Origin: Phoronis ovalis
Lineage: Eukaryota; Phoronida; Phoronidae
Direction of reading: 5' to 3'
Length of the DNA stretch: 10,747 nt
Assembly: GCA_028565635.1 (NCBI GenBank)
Contig: JAOXYB010060402.1
Coordinates: 1 to 10,747, forward strand
Shown here piece by piece: positions 7,507 through 10,747 of this stretch (positions within the stretch are counted from its first letter, which is position 1; each line of letters starts with the position of its first letter). Under the pieces are notes generated by a model. It was not told the origin of the DNA and did not search any database. It saw nothing but the letters and a program-made list of their open reading frames with translations. Made by a program: the position numbers and the translations under genes.

Positions 7507-8653
7507 CTGTCAAACAGTGTTAAATAATGAAATATTGTTTTTCATAAATGTCCTGCTCTTGATGCACATATTGTGTAAGCACAGAAATAGGCACATTATG
7601 TCTGTTGACTCTGATTTGATTCCTATCCTTTTGCCCTCTAGTAATTTAATGTGTACAGGTGATGTATATTACATATAATTTGTATGACGCCGGTCATGCT
7701 ATTGGTACCAAACCGCGGTATAACGCATGTATTGCTTTGTGAACAGTACATTGCCTTTCACAGTTTGTTCTGTATATATCTCTAAACAAATTATCAAACT
7801 GACACAAACATTTCCAATCATGTGTATCATTGATTTTTTTGTTACTTCTATTCTTTTTTATGCGTTAATGTTTAAGAAAGTCCATTATTGAGTTATTATT
7901 AGCAGGAACAATAGTATTTGTACGCTAAGAGTACGGGTCGAGATGCATCACACGACTACCTATACATGACGTGTAGAAATTAAAACGTACGTATGCTATT
8001 TTGAATCAATTTTGAGAGTAGATATCCCTTTACCAACCTAAAAATATACCATTCAGGTGCCAATTATGGCCATTGCAATTTGTTATAAAAGAACAATTAT
8101 GTAAAAGACAGAAATCAGGCTTACTAGAAGGCTTAAGTATTAGGCTGAGCAAGATACTATTTAATATTTGAACAAAAATGCCGCATTAAATTTTTTTCAC
8201 TCGAACTAAATGTTTTTTGAACTTCGAACTAATAAATGAGACTCCCGCTATATGTTATCCTCAAATTGTAAATGAAATAATAATTAGTGTTTCAAGAATA
8301 TAGGTTTTTGTTTGATAAAAAAATTTAAATTGATTACATATCCAAAATACGTAGTGCAATTTAAAAGTGTACGTATCAAATTTTGGGAGTATTGATTACT
8401 TGCTAAAAAAACAGCACGAATTTTGATTCACTGGGTTTTAACTTTAAAATGTACCTAATAATTCTTAAACGCTAAATTTCATTAAATGCTAAATAAATGC
8501 CTTGCATTTCACACAATAGTTTGAAAATACCTTGAATAGCTTGAATGATAAAGTTTCAGAATCATTAAGTTGTTGTGAAAAAAAATTAACGTGCATTGTT
8601 CAAGAATCTGTATCTAAACAGTGACGATGGTCTCGCTTAGCCTTAAACCTTAC
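7507..8653. other. 1147-bp intron of the LRR gene, nothing recognised inside
   Basis: I searched both strands for additional LRR exons and splice pairs and found none. The sequence is AT-rich without a clear repeat. A diverged or differently phased exon could have been missed. Confidence 0.5.
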
Positions 8654-8719
8654 AATGTTGCGTATATCCCTTGGAATAGACGCGGCGGTAATCTCTTTAA
8701 CCGATTCATGTTAAAGTTC
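8654..8719 (-). CDS. LRR exon (66 bp, one 22-residue repeat)
   Basis: Minus strand, acceptor TATGTTGTAG (AG at 8720-8721), donor TT|GTAAGG (8648-8653), phase 2 at both ends. It encodes NFNMNRLKRLPPRLFQG then YAT, with the full NxLxxLPxxLF signature. It is two codons shorter than the standard unit; the missing residues fall in the variable loop after LFQG. The upstream junction is AT|G (Met) and the downstream junction TT|G (Leu). Confidence 0.85.
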
Positions 8720-8997
8720 CTACAACATAGAAACATTTTATGTATAATAGCATGTTGTTCCGTAAAAATAATTTTAGGCACACGTTTATTATACTAACTA
8801 AACATATACTTTAACAGGGCACAACTGAATATGTATCAAAGCCAGTTACCAAATGAATTACGCCAATTAGAATACACCGAATTTTTAAAACGCACTGCCT
8901 TTATTCGAGGTTTACTAATACAATTGTACGATCAATATTCGTTGACTATCTCTATCTCTTTATATCGGTTAGCTCTCAGTGTTCTACTTGCAAAAAA

Positions 8998-9284
8998 CAA
9001 CTCGACAATACGGCGATTCAGTACGAAAGGTTGTGTTGCCAACTTGCAAACAAGTCGACAACACGCCAATCTTACTATAGAATGTTTGCAAGTCGACAAC
9101 ACGACACGCTATACTTAGATTGTCGGTTAGTCAACTTGTCGACTTCATACAAGGCGACAGCACGACATTCTGTAATAAAATTGTCGTGTTGTCGTCTTGC
9201 CAACTTGAAACAGCTCGACAACACGACATTCTATACTAAGTCTGTCGTGTCGTCGAGTTGTTTTTACAAGTTGACAGCACTATA
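8998..9284. repeat. hairpin minisatellite: tandem palindromic units, spacing up to 61 bp
   Basis: Each unit is an 18-base arm close to CAAGTCGACAACACGACA, a 14-base loop close to TTCTATACTAAGTC, and the inverted arm TGTCGTGTTGTCGACTTG. The clearest units are 9089-9138, 9150-9199 and 9211-9260, starting exactly 61 bases apart; the last two pair at 16 of 18 positions and the first at 14 of 18. An older unit lies at 8998-9046, one with a mostly deleted right arm at 9051-9088, and a half unit at 9267-9284. It lies in the 622-bp intron between LRR exons 9342-9413 and 8654-8719. Two plus-strand frames cross it but have no protein character. Confidence 0.8.
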
Positions 9285-9341
9285 GTAGCTCAGGGCCACC
9301 ACAGATAAGCAGTAATTCGAAATAAAACATTATATACTTAC

Positions 9342-9413
9342 ATTACTACACAGATGCCGATGCTTTTAAATAGTCCCTGTGGTAACTCGGTGATGTTATT
9401 GTTGCTAAAATTA
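9342..9413 (-). CDS. LRR exon (72 bp, one 24-residue repeat)
   Basis: Minus strand, acceptor TTTATTATGCAG (AG at 9414-9415), donor AT|GTAAGT (9336-9341), phase 2 at both ends. It encodes NFSNNNITELPQGLFKS then CVV, a canonical LRR. The downstream junction gives ATG (Met), opening MNFNMN of the next repeat, and the upstream junction gives TG|T (Cys). It is probably the first or one of the first repeats, since no clear LRR exon was found above it. Confidence 0.87.
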
Positions 9414-9547
9414 CTGCATAATAAACAAGACTATTTAGTATTACTTATTAATACAAAACATGTAGGTTACAAAATGTTGATCAATTAAGACAAAGGATAG
9501 GTATTTTAGTGAAGGTCAGGTTGCATATACACAATGGCCCAACTTAC

Positions 9548-9738
9548 CATATGATTATCTTAGCATTAGGCCAGTATATATAACTATTAGATCCCTTGCT
9601 ATATAAGGTTATAACACGGAAGAGAAAACTTGGGATGACCGCTAAATGATATTTTATATTCAAATATAGAACATCGTATTTAGTGTCGCGATTCAATATA
9701 ATCTTCATCTGTTCAATGTCGTTGTGGTAGCTGTTTTC
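9548..9738 (-). CDS. candidate upstream exon of the LRR gene, 5' edge uncertain
   Basis: Sixty-three open codons on the minus strand end at a consensus donor (TG|GTAAGT, 9542-9547) in phase 2, the phase needed to join the 9342-9413 exon across a 134-bp intron. The junction reads YWPNAKIII-C-NFSNNN, the shape of the last strand of an N-terminal cap followed by the first LRR. The upper limit used here is an acceptor CTTGTAG (9739-9741), which would start the exon in phase 0. Internal acceptors (for example TATATAG, leaving 51 bp) are equally possible. An ATG within the frame (MKIILNRD) exists, but no hydrophobic signal peptide is evident. No domain other than the cap-like end is recognisable. 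Confidence 0.45.
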
Positions 9739-10430
9739 CTACAAGCTGATCGCTTCTACGGGCCTTCTGCATGTTACGCAACCAGTTTCGCTGTGTCGTT
9801 ATTATGTGTCGACCAGTGAGATGTTTTTAATAGTTTTACAAAACTTTCATCTTGTCTAAAAATATCCGTTAGTGTTCCGTACCTTCTCAACTAACGTATG
9901 GGCTTAACCATAATCAATTTTTGTTTATTGTTTCGAAAAGCAGAATACGATAATCCCTTTATTTCTATGTAAACTATCAGTCTTGGCACGAATCAAATTA
10001 CAGCTTACTATATAGGTATAATATAGGTATAACAGTGGACTAAGCAGGTAGGGGGTCACTCACACATATTCTTTTCTGACAGAGTTTATCTATAGTCGCT
10101 AAGGAAAAAACAAGCTCTCCGGCGATACCTACTCAGAATGAGTCGTCATGATAGATCTAGAATGGACGTTTATATGCGATAGCAATTAAATTTAATTTAT
10201 AAAAACTTTTAAGGATCTGGCAGAAAACTGTCATTTATATTAAAATATTTAAACATAAAAGGAATACATAATTTTATTTTTGTTTTGCAGACATTTACAA
10301 AATGTGGAGGGAAGTTCCAAAAATAATTCAAGGAAAAGGGGACAAAAATCAGAATCAGTCAATAATGATTGTTACACATGTATTTTAAAGACATTGCTCC
10401 ATGGCTGGGTACTCTTGTTATTCCTGTTCT
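9739..10430. other. AT-rich stretch upstream of the LRR exons, no gene recognised
   Basis: Apart from the dispersed repeat at 9868-9940 and an exact 11-bp tandem duplication (TATAGGTATAA at 10011-10032), I see no exon, promoter or recognisable protein. A good plus-strand acceptor-like tract (TTTTTGTTTTGCAG, ending at 10290) leads only to a 32-codon frame without recognisable content. Confidence 0.45.
9868..9940 (+). repeat. dispersed repeat, copy 2 (plus orientation)
   Basis: It matches the reverse complement of 4361-4431 with exact blocks GTTAGTGTTCCGT, AACGTATGGGCTT and TCAATTTTTGTTTATT, and also resembles the left foldback arm at 4238 (CAACTAACGT, TTAACCATA). Similarity begins abruptly at GTTAGTG, the same end as in the other copy. 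Confidence 0.65.
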
Positions 10431-10747
10431 TTTACTTATAAAGCATTAGCAGCAACTGGTACATTCCCTCATAACATCAAGACTGGACTATTGGAATGCT
10501 TTACTGTACGGAGCACCTAATAGTCAGATAAATATGTTGTGTATCTATAATATGGCTGTTAGAGTGGTAACAAGATCAAGAATATTTTAATATATACCTG
10601 TGTTAAGATCACTCCACCCACTGGTTACCACTTCAGCACGGAATTTATTTAAAGATTTTAACTTTAACTGTTAAGGCTCTGAATAATCAGGCATCAAATT
10701 ATATTTCTGTTATGTTAACAATATATACACCAACTAGACATCTTAGT
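10430..10747 (+). mobile_element. decayed non-LTR retrotransposon (CR1/L2-like) reverse transcriptase fragment
   Basis: From 10453 the plus strand reads QLVHSLITSRLDYWNALLYG, followed by AP, a short run, then AVRVVTRSR. This is the highly conserved end of the reverse transcriptase domain in CR1/L2-type LINEs, after the catalytic palm. It is inactivated: TAG at 10447-10449, TAA at 10588-10590, a lost codon just after, and a one-base insertion at about 10672. Beyond the insertion the frame resumes as KALNNQASNYI and LTIYTPTRHL, the next conserved segments, running off the window edge. Another length change near 10440-10450 is likely. It differs in sequence from the fragment at 1-307, so two LINE families are present. 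Confidence 0.85.

Larger units (their letters stand above)
2918..9738 (-). other. minus-strand multi-exon LRR protein gene (partial), inferred span
   Basis: The span groups the exons annotated separately: about 9738-9548, 9413-9342, 8719-8654, 7506-7435, 7231-7088, 6135-6064, 5818-5744 and, less surely, 3057-2918. Introns between the confident exons are 134, 622, 1147, 203, 952 and 245 bp. All six internal junctions are phase 2 and split a codon giving C, M, L, L, L and I; these are the conserved hydrophobic residues that open the LxLxxN strand of each repeat. The joined product is a run of typical 22-25-residue extracellular LRRs (N-x-L-x-x-L-P-x-x-L/F-F). Single-repeat phase-2 exons are known from Slit, LGR/relaxin receptors and related genes, while the LP..LF spacing recalls invertebrate Toll receptors. 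No signal peptide, transmembrane, TIR or 7TM part was found, so the protein class is open. Both ends of the gene are unresolved. Confidence 0.7.

Noticed and set aside
7451-7678. Plus-strand 75-codon frame starting MRSVASLPEALP
   Set aside because: Its start is the antisense of the LRR exon at 7435-7506 and the rest is intron; no protein family is visible.
8831-9285. Two overlapping plus-strand frames (95 and 84 codons)
   Set aside because: Their 3' halves run through the hairpin minisatellite, and the 5' half of the first resembles no known protein. They lie within an intron on the opposite strand.
10291-10389. Plus-strand terminal exon after TTTTGTTTTGCAG
   Set aside because: The best frame is only 32 codons with no recognisable content and no upstream exon was found. 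The acceptor-like tract is common by chance in AT-rich DNA.
1-10747. CRISPR array, prokaryotic defence operon or integrated virus
   Set aside because: No regular direct repeats with unique spacers, no Shine-Dalgarno-led gene runs and no viral structural genes. The only periodic array (8998-9284) is made of palindromes without unique spacers.

Overview
This window looks like animal (metazoan) nuclear DNA, not bacterial or viral. It is strongly AT-rich, has almost no long open frames, carries well-formed GT-AG introns, and is crowded with degenerate retrotransposon, SINE and inverted-repeat (MITE-like) sequence. The repeat style and the reverse-transcriptase fragments would fit a mollusc or other marine invertebrate. 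That placement is inference, because nothing here fixes the species.

The main biological content is one gene on the minus strand that long-ORF searches miss, because its exons are tiny. Reading from high to low coordinate, the exons are about 9738-9548 (5' edge uncertain), 9413-9342, 8719-8654, 7506-7435, 7231-7088, 6135-6064 and 5818-5744. Apart from the first, whose length is unknown, they are 72, 66, 72, 144, 72 and 75 bp. Every internal junction is phase 2, every donor is GTAAG, every acceptor ends in AG, and each exon encodes one leucine-rich repeat (the 144-bp exon encodes two). The protein is an extracellular-type LRR protein. Whether it is a Toll-like receptor, an LGR/relaxin-type receptor, a Slit-like secreted protein or something else cannot be decided, because no transmembrane, TIR or 7TM exon is visible. 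A further candidate exon at 3057-2918 has a cysteine-bearing segment resembling an LRR cap. If it belongs to the same gene, the gene spans most of the window.

Layout from low to high coordinate: 1-307, a non-LTR retrotransposon reverse-transcriptase C-terminus (minus strand); 535-729, a possible Tc1/mariner-type transposase remnant (minus); 1237-2740, a roughly 1.5-kb element bounded by terminal inverted repeats with no coding capacity; 2918-3057, a candidate exon; 3794-4202 and 4238-4431, two adjacent foldback/MITE-like elements; 5086-5278, a tRNA-derived SINE; about 5340-5720, a GC-richer unidentified block; 5744-9738, the LRR exon array. The introns of that array hold a diverged tandem repeat (6357-6720) and a striking array of hairpin units with up to 61-bp spacing (8998-9284). 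A second copy of the 4.4-kb repeat lies at 9868-9940, and a second, unrelated, mutated LINE fragment (plus strand) runs off the right edge from about 10430.

No tRNA gene, rRNA, CRISPR array or prokaryotic operon was seen. The most useful result is the LRR gene model. The most unusual structure is the hairpin minisatellite in its second intron.
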